Positions 21,825 through 33,543 of a DNA stretch of 64,000 bases are shown here, in pieces. The position numbers and the translations under genes were made by a program. Position 1 is the first letter of the stretch. Each line of letters starts with the position of its first letter. The stretch is taken from positions 14,953,791-15,017,790 of the forward strand of contig CM070520.1 of NCBI GenBank assembly GCA_036346375.1, read 5' to 3'. The notes below the pieces were generated by a model that searched no databases, was not told the DNA's origin, and was given only the letters and a program-made list of their open reading frames with translations. The stretch is from Guadua angustifolia (lineage: Eukaryota > Streptophyta > Magnoliopsida > Poales > Poaceae).

Positions 21825-21848
21825 GCTGCTTTATAATAGTAGTAGAGA
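21825..21848 (-). other. Helitron 5' terminus
   Basis: The minus strand begins TCTCTACTACTATTATAAAG at 21848, preceded by the host A at 21849. Confidence 0.8.
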
Positions 21849-23426
21849 TACGACCGGATTTCAACCGGTGTGCATGCGGGGTCATATTCGCATATGAGAG
21901 GTGCAGGATCAATTCTCAATGCACCATTTTTTTGTTAAAGTATTAAAATCAAAAAAATCGTTGTCAAGGCCAGGATTTGATCCAACAACTAGTCGCAGTG
22001 AATACAGCGCCTTAACCACTGGGCCGAATTGCACTCCAAGATATGAAAGGAGTTAAAGATCTTTTCTAGTTTCCCGGGTACGAGAAAAACTGGATTTGAA
22101 TTTTTTTTTATTTTTATCCAGATTTTATCTGAAATATCGAGATTTTACCAAAAATTTGAATTTATATCCCCTCCAACATATAATCTGAAAACGAAGTTTT
22201 AGCAGCCGTCTAGCATCAATTGTGAAGAAATCAGCGTCATTGCTTCGGATCAGCATAATTTGCTTCCTCTGCTAGGTGCACATGGGAAATTAATCTAGAA
22301 TGTTCCAAGCTCTAAATTCCTATGTGCACGCGAGGTGCATATGAGATTCTTAACAGCATTGCTAAGCGTAGTCGGTGATTTCAACATGCCTTAGTTCTAT
22401 TCCACGACTTGACTCTGATTCAACGCTTGTCCACGCCATCTAGAGCGTCAACCCTCGCTCAACCTAGAGATTGTTCCAACACCAAAAGTTTGTCAACATC
22501 ATCGCTTGTGCCATCCGACGCTATGCCTAGGCGTCATTCTACACTATCTCCATCGGTAATCTTCAGCTATAGTCGATCGTCGTATTGCTTTTGTTAGAGG
22601 TGGATTATATTGCAATTCAGGTCGTTGTGCCTATGATTGTCAACATACATACGGAATTTATCATTGGCTATTTCTTCAACGATCCGTCGTCTACTACGGG
22701 TTACTGTGGCAAGATCTGTACATATAAAGTCTAAGGTGGAGTTGCAGGTATTTCAACATAATGAATTAATTTGAGTCACTCTTGATTAAGGAGACTTTGA
22801 AAAAAAATCAACATCAGTTGAGGAGATAATTGAATTCAGTGTTCAACCACAGTTTGGATGTGTTGCAAATTTTGCATCGCTTGCGCGACCATTGTAAAGT
22901 CTTTCGCAATATTAATTCTCAGAATTTGATGACACCTTGATGGTAGCTAGCATCATACTCTCTGAAGTTTTATTATTTAAAAGTGAAGGTTTTGCTCCAA
23001 TATCAATTTGAAATGAAGGATTGAAGTTCAAGAAGGAGTTTGTTTCTGTGTAGATACTACAACATTATTCAGTTGTCATATCTCGATACGAGGGGTCTAT
23101 CGTAATTTATACTCTATTGGTGGCACAAGAATTCCTTTCATCCAGACAATTTTAAAGGAGCAGTTTTAACTATATTCTAGAATTTAATTATCTTTAAAGT
23201 CGACAGTTTGAATTACGTGAAAATCACACGTGCAAGTTGCTCTTTCAACGAGCATTATTTTGTCGAATTTTATGTTTTAGGTGTAGCATATGAAATCTAC
23301 ATGACATGTGTTCTTCACTATCCATCAAGTGCTACAAGTGATGTTTTGATTTACAAGAAATGTTTGAATAGACTGTTCCAGTTTTTCTTATTCAGATTAG
23401 TCCATTGGACTATCGAGGCACAAGGT
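21849..23426. other. Intergenic DNA, mostly unassigned
   Basis: Apart from the tRNA-like sequence at 21963-22032, I recognise no gene. Short plus-strand frames at 22409-22597 and 23208-23498 have no family resemblance. Confidence 0.3.
21963..22032 (-). repeat. tRNA-derived sequence (SINE head or tRNA relic)
   Basis: The minus strand contains a box A-like TGGTTAAGGCG (22018-22008) and, downstream, a box B-like GGATCAAATCC (21983-21973) with T-loop-like context, as in a tRNA or tRNA-derived SINE. A run of seven Ts, which could end Pol III transcription, follows at about 21950. I could not fold a complete cloverleaf by eye, so a functional tRNA is unlikely. Confidence 0.4.
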
Positions 23427-24070
23427 TGTAGGATTAAGGATAACCAACTAGAGGGGGTGAATAGGAGGTTTTCAAATTTTTTGTCTATAATACAATAATT
23501 TAACACGTATGACTAGAATTATAATTTTCAATAATCAAGACTTAAATAATCTAGGTTTTACTAAGTGCACCAACAATTTAAGTCTAATCAAGTATTACAA
23601 TTCTTAGAAAATAATCAATTAATATGATCACTAAGACTGTAAATTTCACAAATTGAGTAATAAGAATGCAAACCACAAGGTCAACACATATAATTTTTCC
23701 TATGGTCTCGGAGACTTGCCAGTCTCCCCTAATCAACGTTGAGGGAGCTTGAACGAATCAAGCATGCTACTTGCGCAAATGAGCTTTCCTTAATCCACTG
23801 TGGTAGCTCTTTTTCTCTCTGGGTAGGTGAGCTCCAACCTTCACACTAATTCCTTACCTCTTCACAATCTTCTCGAAGAGAACATCGGATTACTTCTTCA
23901 AATTGTCTAAAAGTCAGCAAACTCCAAGAGTAATAGATAAACGATGCTTGCTTGGAAGTGCTCAAGTAACACAAAATGGCTCAAAAGAATGCACACACAC
24001 TTGAAAGCTCTCACAACCTCAAAATATGGATTTTAATGTCCTAAGGAGAAAAGAAGCTTACAAGGGCATA
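23427..24070 (-). mobile_element. LTR-like fragment, Sirevirus-type end (antisense)
   Basis: The left border TGTAGGATTAAGG followed by CTAGAGGGGGTGAATAGG is the reverse complement of the CCTATTCACCCCCTCTA box that closes the Sirevirus-like LTR tail at 52965-53018. I infer a decayed antisense LTR. The upper border is not visible, and 24070 is only an estimate. Confidence 0.35.
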
Positions 24071-24420
24071 AGGAGTATACCAAGGCCGTACTTAACATTT
24101 TAGAGTCCCCGTGCTTAAATTATAGCGAGCTCTTTGTACATAGGAAAATTAAATATTAATGCTATTGGTGTTTTTATCAACGTTAACTAGTTAGTCTGTT
24201 CAACATTGTACTGTCAACATAAACTAGAGACTAATCACTATGATGCGCAAAGATCAAGAATACACAACAACAATATAAGATAGAGAGAAAAATTGTGTGC
24301 TTGAAGACTTGTAAACACTTAATATTTGGCACCGTCGTCAGGGTGAGAATAAAACGATAGTAGTAGCACTATATTTATTTCAATAATTCATATTTTGATT
24401 ATGAGAATTAGGAGATAATA

Positions 24421-24590
24421 CACTATTACAGAAAGGCATATATTAGGAGGAACATCACTGACGGTTCTATAGTGCAACAGTCAGTGATATCATCACAGAT
24501 GGTACTCTTCATAAATCGTTAGTGATATAAAGCAATATCACAGACGGTTTTAGTACCAAACCGTCAGTGATGCTATCACATGTTTCTATG
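24421..24590 (+). mobile_element. CACTA (En/Spm-type) terminus
   Basis: It begins CACTATTACAGAAAGGC, a typical CACTA inverted-repeat start. It is followed by subterminal repeats of CATCACTGACGG and a foldback ACAGACGGTTT/AAACCGTC. A candidate right end (TACTACAATAGTG) lies at 25139, but the 3-bp flanks (ATA and TCA) do not match and the subterminal repeats near 25139 differ. The two ends may belong to different elements. Confidence 0.5.
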
Positions 24591-25175
24591 ACATTTGAAA
24601 AAAATAGAGAGATGGGAAGGTGAAAAGACATGCATGGATAATTTCTATGTTCTACTAATTTTTGCTCTTATTAATATAAAGATTAACTAAATAATATCTA
24701 AATGGTAGACTAAAAATGGGGGCCCTTAATTAATAGGGGCCTGTGCAGTTGATCATTTTGCACACTCTTACGGTACGGGCCTGGAGTATACAATGAGGTC
24801 CTAGGGGGGTCCTTGTTGTAGGCGACGGGGTATATATAGCCCCTATTGCCTCAATTAGCCATTTGGGGCAAAAATCATGAATTTCTATGAAGTCCGGTAC
24901 TACCACCATGTATTGGCCGGTAGTGCTGCTCTTAGCGAGACACATAGGTCGACACATTTAATACACATGATTCTAGCCATTGGTATAGTGCATGGTACTA
25001 CCGGTGTACAAAGTCTGGTAGTGTCGGTTTTTGAAATCGCAGAGAAATCCTCAAATTATACTTTCTGAAAAATAAGTGCCGGCGAAATAGGTGGTTACTA
25101 CCTACCAACGATAGTACCAACATTTATACTACAATAGTGTCATTTTTTTAATTTTCAGAGAACTCACAAAAGTGC
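24591..25175. other. Unassigned sequence, partly CACTA-like subterminal repeats
   Basis: Repeated CTACCGG/CCGGTAG words at 24893-25030 resemble subterminal repeats of a second CACTA family ending near 25139. No gene seen. Confidence 0.3.
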
Positions 25176-25282
25176 GAATGCACATTCGGCTTGTATGAGC
25201 TACTCTTGACGAGCTTCAAGAAAAGCCAGAATGCCCGCTCTGTCCACCCAATCTTGCAGAGCCTATCGATCAACGACGTATG
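25176..25282 (-). pseudogene. PPR pseudogene copy 2, part downstream of the insertion
   Basis: Nucleotide sequence closely similar to 9068-9175 of the first PPR pseudogene (same orientation). It stops where the retrotransposon LTR begins at 25283. The matching continuation lies on the far side of the element at 36829-37339. Confidence 0.8.
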
Positions 25283-25961
25283 TGTTGACGCCAAAAACGT
25301 GAAGAGGGTTTCTGGTTGCAACACACCGGACTAACACCGGTTCAAGTGCGCTGAAGGCACAATCGATTTGACCTCGCAATCGATAAGGAGTATAGTTGTA
25401 ATTCAATCAAGCCGATCCTCGAGATGAATCGGCTAAAAATCGAATCACCAGAAGCCGATTAGAAGGATAACTAGACTAGTCGATCAAGACTAATCCGAGG
25501 GTAAAAGGGTAACTAGATTAGTCGATTAAGACTAATCCGGGGTAAAAGGTAGATTGATTCTCAAAAGGCGATGCGCAACAAGACGTAATCTAATCAAACC
25601 TCGAAAAAATCCAATGACGATCAAACAATCGGCGATGCGCAACTTTATTTGATCGATGTCGACTTACAGAGGAAAGATTACAATGCTAAAAAGACTAAAG
25701 ACTACGTAAAGTAAAAACCGTAGATGTGTTGATTGATTGTGTATCCTCTTCAAGCGCCCTAGCGTGTTTTATATACCCGCTAGCCGATCCGAGCCCGGTC
25801 CAACACGACGATGTAATCCGAACCGGCCAGAGTCTCCTATTTGGACTCGCTTCCAAATATTATTCAGACGTTATCCAAATCTTTTGAGGTGCTCCGTGTT
25901 GTATCCAAACTCACGCCTTCCCGCCGATCCTTGTCGATTTTCCAAAAAGCGGGTGCAAACA
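25283..25961 (-). repeat. 3' LTR of gypsy element 1
   Basis: Matches 36149-36828 along its whole length with many substitutions and short indels. Because the element runs on the minus strand, this left copy is the 3' LTR. Confidence 0.88.
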
Positions 25962-25978
25962 TATGCCCCCATTTTGGA
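25962..25978 (-). other. Probable polypurine tract
   Basis: The minus strand reads AAAATGGGGGCATA directly before the 3' LTR, in the expected place for the plus-strand primer. Confidence 0.55.
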
Positions 25979-26278
25979 AGATAACTTGTTATCTTTCAAA
26001 AATCCATCGGCTTTCCGATCATCGGCTTTTCCTTGTTGATCAAATAACTGCTTCAAGAATCGCTGTTTTAATTATGCCAAGAAAAATCTCTTGCGCTTTA
26101 ATGACATGTGTCGCCGGGTTCACTTCCGCCCTTTTACTTTTCACCGCTATATATATGCGGGACCTCACGGTCATTTTCACGCCTCTAGCTCTCGCACCCT
26201 TTGCAATCGACTTGTCCTTTGATCGCTTCGCCTTCATCTTCAGGCACTTCCGCCACTTCAGCTTAACTCACAATTGAA

Positions 26279-29126
26279 TGGATCCTTCGTGCATCGATCC
26301 CAATCTCGATAGTGAAGATCAATATTATCTAGGGCCGAGGAAACTCAACCATCGACATCGTAATTGACGAAGAAATCCTAGACTTCTGCCGGCCCAGGTT
26401 ACAATATAATGTAATGGGGTAAAAGTTTTAGGCTTTACGACAAATACCGCTAAAAGGGTGGAGGAGCTGGTATATTAGAGTATCGGCTCAAAAAGAGAGG
26501 AATGGGAAAGAATGGGTATAGCTGAATGCCTTCCTCGAAGTTTAGCAAACCTGTGGCCAACGAGCCTTTGGTGGCTACCAGATGTTATTTCGTCAAGCAC
26601 CTTCAATGCCTTTTTTTCCGAACCGACCCATCGCCCAACACTTTTAGATGTAGCAGAGCTATGTTGTCTCAGCTCGATGGTGAACAATTATCGCTTTTAG
26701 TGGCAAACCCCAGATAAGTTAATTCGATCCAAGGGCTAAGGTCGACGAAGTATATTCAAAGATAACAACAAGGTGAACTGACCGGTATCTACCAAGAGCA
26801 TGCGGCTTTCCTTAACCTTTGGCTAGAAAGATTTCTATTCTGGAGCTTCCCTTGGTCTGACACAAGTGTACCAAGCGCGTCGAGCAATTGGTGGAAGGAC
26901 GCCGGCCAGCCCTTGGCAAAATGCTTCTAGGAGCCGCTTATCAAATGATGCATGTTATCGAAGTCGGCTCTTCTCTCGGTTTTGCCACTTTGTTGTTGGC
27001 AACATAGGCCCTCGTGGTTTATTCACCGCTTTATAGCATATTTAGCCGATCCCTTATTTCCAACCATTGAGGACTCGGCTTTTCCTCCGAGGACTACCTC
27101 AAGGCACCACTCCGCAAAGACAGTAGGCGGTCGGTCACACGAGAGAGACTCATGATGTGCTCCGTGGTGACACCAGATTACTCCGCCGATTTCAAGAAGT
27201 ATCTGCTATTCTTTCTTAATTTGGACAACACGGTTTTTAATCAAGAAGATTTTTTCCTTATACCAATGAGGCCGATTTCCAATGGCCTTCGCCATCATCC
27301 GGATGCCGATAGTTCTATGATGTCGAATCGACTTTAAGCTTATACCGATTTTTATCTCCTCAGATTTTCCACGCCGGCTTGAATTCAAGAACAGACATTT
27401 CACCGTCAGATGAGTTTTATCATCCATCGGATACGCCCGCCGCTAGGTTTTGGCCAAGTGATACCTTCGCGCCACTTCTTGATTGTATTCACCCAGACTC
27501 GAGTGACAAATAAAACGCAGCAGTAAATAGTTTTGGAGCTAGCCGATTTAATTTCAAGTCCTCGCTTGCGGCGCTTCTTCTTAAACTCCCGCCGAGCTAG
27601 TCATTTTTCGACTTGGTGGACGCCTATATCGAAGCCCTTTATCTCGGATCGCAGACAATCGCTATTATAGAGAAATTTTTACCAGATTTTCATGAGCCGA
27701 CGGTAGTTTCTTCTAGCAAAGTAGCTTGAGCGAAGACAAGCGGATTCTTCCAAATTGCCAAGTTATACTAACTCGTCTCAGAGTCAGAGAGGTATCGGGC
27801 TTATTTAAAAAGTTTTTACGCTTTGCGATATTTTGATTCTCTTCTTGATCATCTAAACATTTTACTTTTCACAGATGTTCTGCGGAAACAAGGCCATCAT
27901 TGATCCATCATACGGTGGGTCCAAAAACGTCCCCATCAAACGACACAGCCCGAAAGCTACTCGTCCAGAATCTTGGAGTTCAAAGCCCATCTTTGTCGGA
28001 GATTGAGAAAGGAAAAGCCCAAGAAGCACTTTTATTATAGTCGATAATATTTCCCGCCAGATTTCGCCATCCCGTAGCTTGCTTTCGTAAAAACCCAAGT
28101 CTACCAAGGTCCCGCCAGAAAAACCTCGAAACACAAGGAGCAAAGTGCCGAAGTTCACCTCACCCGCGGCTTTCAACGCAAGTAAGCACTATACCACTTT
28201 TTCTTCGAGAGTTACTAGCTTTCAAATTATCGACCTCATGACACTTTTTTTAGCCGACGCATCTGCTCAAATTGTCGCATTTTGATGTAACTCCAAGGCA
28301 CTTCGCCAATCCCCTCGTGACTTCGCCTCCAACTCTTCATCATTGACTCTATCGGCTCTCCCTCGCCGATATCATACCCGATGATTTATCTAATCTTCTT
28401 GGTTTCTCTTTGACGAGCCGACGACTCAAGTGATGGCGACAGATGATTATCCACCGATATTCGCCGATCATTGACGATCCTCGAGGCGCCGACGGTGGTC
28501 AAATCTGCACTAACATGCAAGAAAAGTTGAATCGCTTTTTATCGCTGTGGAGCCGCCGGAAGTTATGATTCTTGCCAAGACAATCTATTCGTGATGCAAT
28601 GGCCGACGTTGAAGCCGATCTCGCCGCCAAAAGCTATGGAGGCACTTTTGAATGTTTGCCATATAGACGAAAGGAAGGCGGTTGATGCGGCAAATGCTAG
28701 AATCGCCAACGCCGCCCAAGAAGCCGACCAACGCCAATCGGACAAGCCGATTGCCGAGGCCAAGGCTAAAAAGAAAAAGTATGATGAGGGTGTTTCCCTT
28801 TCACGCCAAGTCTTTCGTGACGTGATCTCGAATCGCCAAGAAGAGACTTGAGGAGGAATTGGCCAAAGTGAACGAAAGCAACCGCCAATTCCTTTGCCGT
28901 GATGAGTACAAAGAACCGCGTCTCTCAAGGGCCTCAAAGAAGACGCTGGTTTGGCCGTGGCGAAGTTAAAGATCAGTCGGCCAAAATCGCCTCAGTGCCG
29001 GGCAACGCAAAGGATGATGAAAATATTGTGTATGGCGTTACCGAGACACTGGCCAAGGCAGAGGTGGCTTTGTCGGCTTTAGGGGCTAGAATCCCTGGTT
29101 CGGGGTGTAATTTCGTAATGAAGTGA
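26279..29126 (+). pseudogene. Antisense extra ORF of element 1, plant mobile domain-like
   Basis: A plus-strand frame, broken by several shifts and stops, starts at ATGGATCCTTCG (26279). The first part (about 26500-27150) contains blocks such as LTGIYQEHAAFLNLWLERF, seen only by combining frames, and AKMLLGAAYQMMHVIE. These resemble the aminotransferase-like plant mobile domain carried by many grass transposons. The C-terminal part (28591-29126) is Ala/Lys/Glu-rich and probably coiled coil (DAANARIANAAQEADQRQSD). The frame ends about 150 bp from the end of the integrase frame on the other strand, so the two transcription units converge. The protein's role is unknown. The domain call is moderate because of the breaks. 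Confidence 0.55.
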
Positions 29127-29274
29127 TGTCTCAAACAATGTTGCTTGCTCCGCCATGATGTCCGCTTTGTGCCACTTTTTGTAATATTCTAAGTCATTGC
29201 TTAGCCGATTGTGTTTATTTTGCCTCGCTGGTTGTTTAACCGACCCTTCCTCAAACTTTTGTTTTTCTAATTAC

Positions 29275-30652
29275 GCCACCGATCCAAACGCTTAGGTAGT
29301 ATTTCTTTAGATATTTTCCATTAATCGCCTTTTGGTAATACCGGCCCTTCGAAGCCGTTTAGTATGTACGATTTCCACCAACGAGCCGATTTATTTTATA
29401 CGGTCCTTCCCAAGTAGGCTACCATTTACCTAATCGATTATCCTTAGAACCAATCGGCAATATCGCTTTTCCAAACCAAATCGGCTTCACTAAAAGATTT
29501 AGGCACAACCTTTTGTTGTATGCTCTTGCAACTTTTTCCTTATTCCTTTCAAGCCGACCTAAAGTAATCAAATTTTAACTCGCTAAGTCATCCAAATTGC
29601 ATAACATCAATTCTTTGTATTCATCGGCCGATAAATTATTTTGTCTTGCTATCCGTGATAGACTCAATGTTTATTTCTACAGCAACACGCTTCTTGGCCA
29701 TATACCAACTGATATGGCGATAATTTAATCGATCCGTGAAATGCTAGCCGATAGGCCCATAGAGACTCCGACAGTGTAGTATGCCAAGTTCGAGGCTTTT
29801 CATCAATTTTCCTCTTAATCAACTTGATCAAGGTTTTATTAGATGACTCGGCTTGCCCATTAGCCTGAGCGTAGTACGGTGATGAATTGAGTAATTTGAT
29901 GCCTAGACTTTCTGCGAAGTTTTTAAAATCGTTGGACATAAACACAGTTCCTTGATCGGTTGTAATTGTCATGGGATACCAAACCGATGAATAATATGTT
30001 CATTGACAAAGCCGATAGCTTCTACGCTGGTAACCTTTTTAAGTGGAACGGCTTCTACCCATTTTGAGAAATAATCTGTCGCTGCAAGAATGAATTTATG
30101 GCCTTTGCTTGAAGCTGGAAATATTTGGCCGATTATGTCTATCCCCCATCCTCTGAACGGCCATGGTTTAACAATTGGGTGTAAAGCCGATGCAGGTGCA
30201 AGTTGCACGTTCCCAAATTTCTGGCAAGTTTGGCATCCTTTATAATATTTGAAACAATCTTCCAGCATTGTCGGCCAAAAATACCCAGTCCGTCTAAGGA
30301 TCCATTTCATTTTGTGGGCCGATTGGTGTGCTCCGCAAATTCCTTCGTGAACCTCACCCATAGCCACTTTTGCCTCTTCCTTACTTAAACATCGCAGAAG
30401 CAGTCCTTCTAAGGTTCGATAATATAATTCTCCTTCTAGCACAACATACTTTAGTGCTTTTTGACGAACCTTACGTGCAGTAGGCTCGGATGGATCCAAT
30501 AGGTAAGTTTTTATTTCTGTCCTCCAGTCGGCATTATCGACACACAGTACTGTTTTGTCGATTAATTCGAATGCTCCGTATCGGCTGTATTCCTTATAGC
30601 CTGAAGCTGCTTGAGCCAAGGCGTTGGCTTTGTTGTTCATCTCTCTAGGCAC
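29275..30652 (-). pseudogene. Integrase of gypsy element 1
   Basis: The minus strand encodes an HHCC zinc-binding region (HEGICGAHQSAHK ... CQTCQ), the first catalytic Asp in WGIDIIGQI, the second in ITTDQGTVF and the Glu in the NGQAESSNK segment. A C-terminal region with TWEGPYKINRLV follows, the GPY/F type module. Breaks lie near 29970 (frame change between GIP and MTITTDQG), at 29664 and in the C-terminal part. Integrase inserts element cDNA into the genome; this copy looks inactive as it stands. Confidence 0.85.
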
Positions 30653-32625
30653 ATAGCCGATATTTTAACGATGTAAAAGTATTGATAATCTCAAGACAAT
30701 GTCTCGGATATTTTGATAACACCTCATCATTGCATTTAAATTCCTTTTAATTTGTTGTACCACTAGTAATGAGTCGCCATATGCTTCTATACTACTCACC
30801 CTAATACTGCTTTGCCAACCGCAATTCTTTGAGCAAAGGCTTCAGTATTCAGTTTGTTATTAGAGCATCGGCTTATAAGCCGTATGCAAACTCTATGTCG
30901 TGCTCTTTTGGCGGTTAGTACAATACCTATCCCACTTCCTTCCGCACACTCGACCCATCAAAATATAGTCGCCATGGGGCTATATCGACCATTCCTACCA
31001 TAGTGTCGTGTCCTCGTTATGAAATCGGCTATCACTTGGCTTTTAATGGCTTTTAGCCGATGATATCAAGCAGATCGAATCGGTCGAGTATGAGGGCCCA
31101 CTTCCCAAGTCGCCCTCTTAAAATCGGAGCAGATAAAGATGTATTTGATTTATTACATCGGTTCTACATACCACCATGCAAAGTCGATGCTAATACATAG
31201 TGCCTCAATTTTGTGCAAGCAAAATATAATGATAAACATAATTTTTCTATTGAGGATACCGGTTTCGTGTCCAAGAGTCGCCGGCTTAAGTAAAATATTA
31301 CACGCTTTACCATCAATCTCTTGTGCCAATACGGCTCCAATGGTCTCTGCTTTCACCGATACATACAACTTGAATGGAACCCTTTCGGGTGCGGCTAAGA
31401 CCGTATGGCGTTAAGTATTGCTTTATATCATCAAAAGCCTTTTGCCGATCGGCCCCACACAAACTCGATGATCCTTCAATTTTAGCAAAGGGCGTGAAAG
31501 CTTCGAATCTTACCGCATGATTTGAAATAAATCGCCTTAAGTAGTTGATTTTGCCGATCAACTTTTGTAGTTCATTCTTGCATGTTGGTGGTTTTGTGTT
31601 CACTATAGCTTTGACCCTTGTGCGCTAACTTCAATTCCTCTTTGATGTACCATGAAACCAAGAAATTGACCTACCGATACACCAAACGCACATTTTAACA
31701 GATTCATTTTCAGCCCATGAGCTCTTGTGTTCAAATACTTTTTCTCAATCGCCAAATCTTGCCAATCTTCCCTAGATTTAACCACTACGTCATCGATGTA
31801 AATTTCAACGATGTGGCCGATTAGATTGTGAAAGATCGATTCATGGGCGTTGATAGGTAGCACTGCGCTTTTTAAGCCGAATGTCACATCGCCATTCATA
31901 TAACCCTAACGCGCCAGCATCGGAAGGCGATCTTTGGGGACATCGGCCGCCATAAATATCTGGTTATATCGGCGTTGGCCAAGAAAATCGATAATCTTGT
32001 TACCCGATGCAGCGTCGATAAGCATATTGGCTATAGGCATCGGGTATTCATCCTTTGGTGTAGCTTTATTCAAATCCCTGAAGTCTACGCATACCCACAA
32101 CTTACCATTTTTCTTCATGACAGGCACAATGTTTGATACCCATTCGGCATATCGGCAAGGCCTTATGAATTTGGCCTCTAGCAACCTTTCAATTTCTTCT
32201 TTTGTTATATCGTGTAACTCCGGATTACAACGACGAGGGGGTTGCTTATATGGCCGATACCCCGGCTTGATAGGTAGCCGATGTTCTACCAACTGTCGGC
32301 TTAATCCAGGCATTTCGTAATACTCCCAAAGGTAAGCAGTCAGAGATTCTCTAAGTATTTTGATCAACTTATTTTTATATTCTAGATCTAAATTTGCACT
32401 TACAAAAGTTGGCCTTTTTTCATCGTCTTCTCCTATATCGACTTCTTCAAGCATATCGGCGAAGTAAAGCCTTGGCCCAATTTTTTCGCTTTGGAAATCT
32501 TCAATGGCCTCGCAGAGTTTATCCCATGCCGATAGCTCCTTGCTCTCGTCTTGTAGTAGTTGGATCATTTTTGACCCCATCTTCTCAAGATCTCGATCGC
32601 CCGATCGAAGGTGCCTGCTTGACAC
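30650..32625 (-). pseudogene. Reverse transcriptase and RNase H of gypsy element 1
   Basis: The minus-strand frame 32625-31906 contains YRPYKQPPRRCNPE and CVDFRDLNKATPKDEYPMP, typical RT fingers. The catalytic box YIDDVVVKS is in 31899-31603, and the thumb/connection sequence NYLRRFISNH in 31603-31313. RNase H-like sequence continues to about 30650 with many breaks. Frames change near 31905, 31605 and 31320. The enzyme would copy element RNA into cDNA in virus-like particles. Confidence 0.85.
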
Positions 32626-33054
32626 CGATCATGCGAAGCCTTTGTCTTCCCAATGCCGATGAAATCACAATCGTCTCAGTGCCTTACCCGATATGCATTC
32701 TCGCTTCTTGCGGCGCCAATTTGCGCGTGAGTAGCTATGGCAATATGAGCCGATGTGTTTACCGAGACAACTTCGACTTCATCTCCGCTCAATCGGACAA
32801 GCGATTGTGCATTGTTGAGGTATACTAGCGATTGCGTGTATCCAATCCCGTCCGAGAAGCACTGCTGTAATTTCCTTTTGCCTCAATTACGAAGAATGCG
32901 GTCGGCAAAGTTTTGCTGCCGGACGTTAATTTCAGAACCATCACCCTTTTGCCTCGGTGGGATCACCGGTGAAGTCATTTAGCACCATGTTCGTCTTGAT
33001 CAAGTCTTCGCTTGGTTTTGCCCAACTTTTTGCAAGTGGAGAGTGGCATTAAGT

Positions 33055-33261
33055 TTACAAGATAGCCCTCCATCTACAAGCATCCCGGATATCGGCTTCG
33101 TTAATAAAGCCTTTTAAATATAACGGCTTTAAGTGCCGATGAGGATCTTGTGGTTTTGAATCTGCCTCCCGTCGCCGGCACAATCGAAGGCGATCGATAT
33201 CTTTAGCCGATTCATCTTGATTCTCGAATTGGGCAAGAGTGAACACCATCTTGATATCCAT
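33055..33261 (-). pseudogene. Protease region of gypsy element 1
   Basis: The minus strand at about 33090-33050 reads MLVDGG in one frame, matching the aspartic protease active site of Tat-type elements (usually VDGGS). It is preceded by PLYLKGFINEADI in a neighbouring frame. The reading frame is interrupted directly around the active site. Confidence 0.6.
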
Positions 33262-33543
33262 GGAGGAGTGTCATTTCGGACTATTGGTGACAAAGAATCG
33301 TCTGAGGAATCACTGTCGGCTTGTTCTTTTCTCCTCCATTCCTTTTTGACAAGTTTTATCTACCGCAATTGCTGAATGTTTTATCCCTCTTTTTCTTCAT
33401 CGGCCTCTCTCATTTCCTGCGTTCTTAAGGCTTTGGAGCCGCTCTGCACAGATCGGCTAAGCCCAAATCGGACACCACCTAGGCTTGGGTTCCACCGACT
33501 TGCATGGATTTTTCCAACCAAGTTCTCCGCTGGTTCTTTTTCC

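Larger units (their letters stand above)
15084..21848 (-). mobile_element. Helitron (6765 bp) carrying host gene fragments
   Basis: On the minus strand the element starts at 21848 with TCTCTACTACTATTATAAAG, the standard 5' terminus of grass Helitrons, preceded by A. It ends at 15084 with CTAG followed by T, so the insertion is between A and T, as Helitrons require. Just before the CTAG, the segment CGTAGCAACGCACAGGCA is a degraded form of the common grass Helitron 3' foldback. No Rep/helicase coding sequence was recognised, so it is non-autonomous. It carries pieces of several unrelated host genes (CDC48, ubiquitin E2, an unidentified multi-exon gene, a 48-codon terminal exon, a TSSC4-like reading frame). 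Gene capture of this kind is well known for grass Helitrons. Confidence 0.82.

Noticed and set aside
31934..32828. Plus-strand frames of 128 and 144 codons
   Set aside because: Antisense of the reverse transcriptase of element 1.
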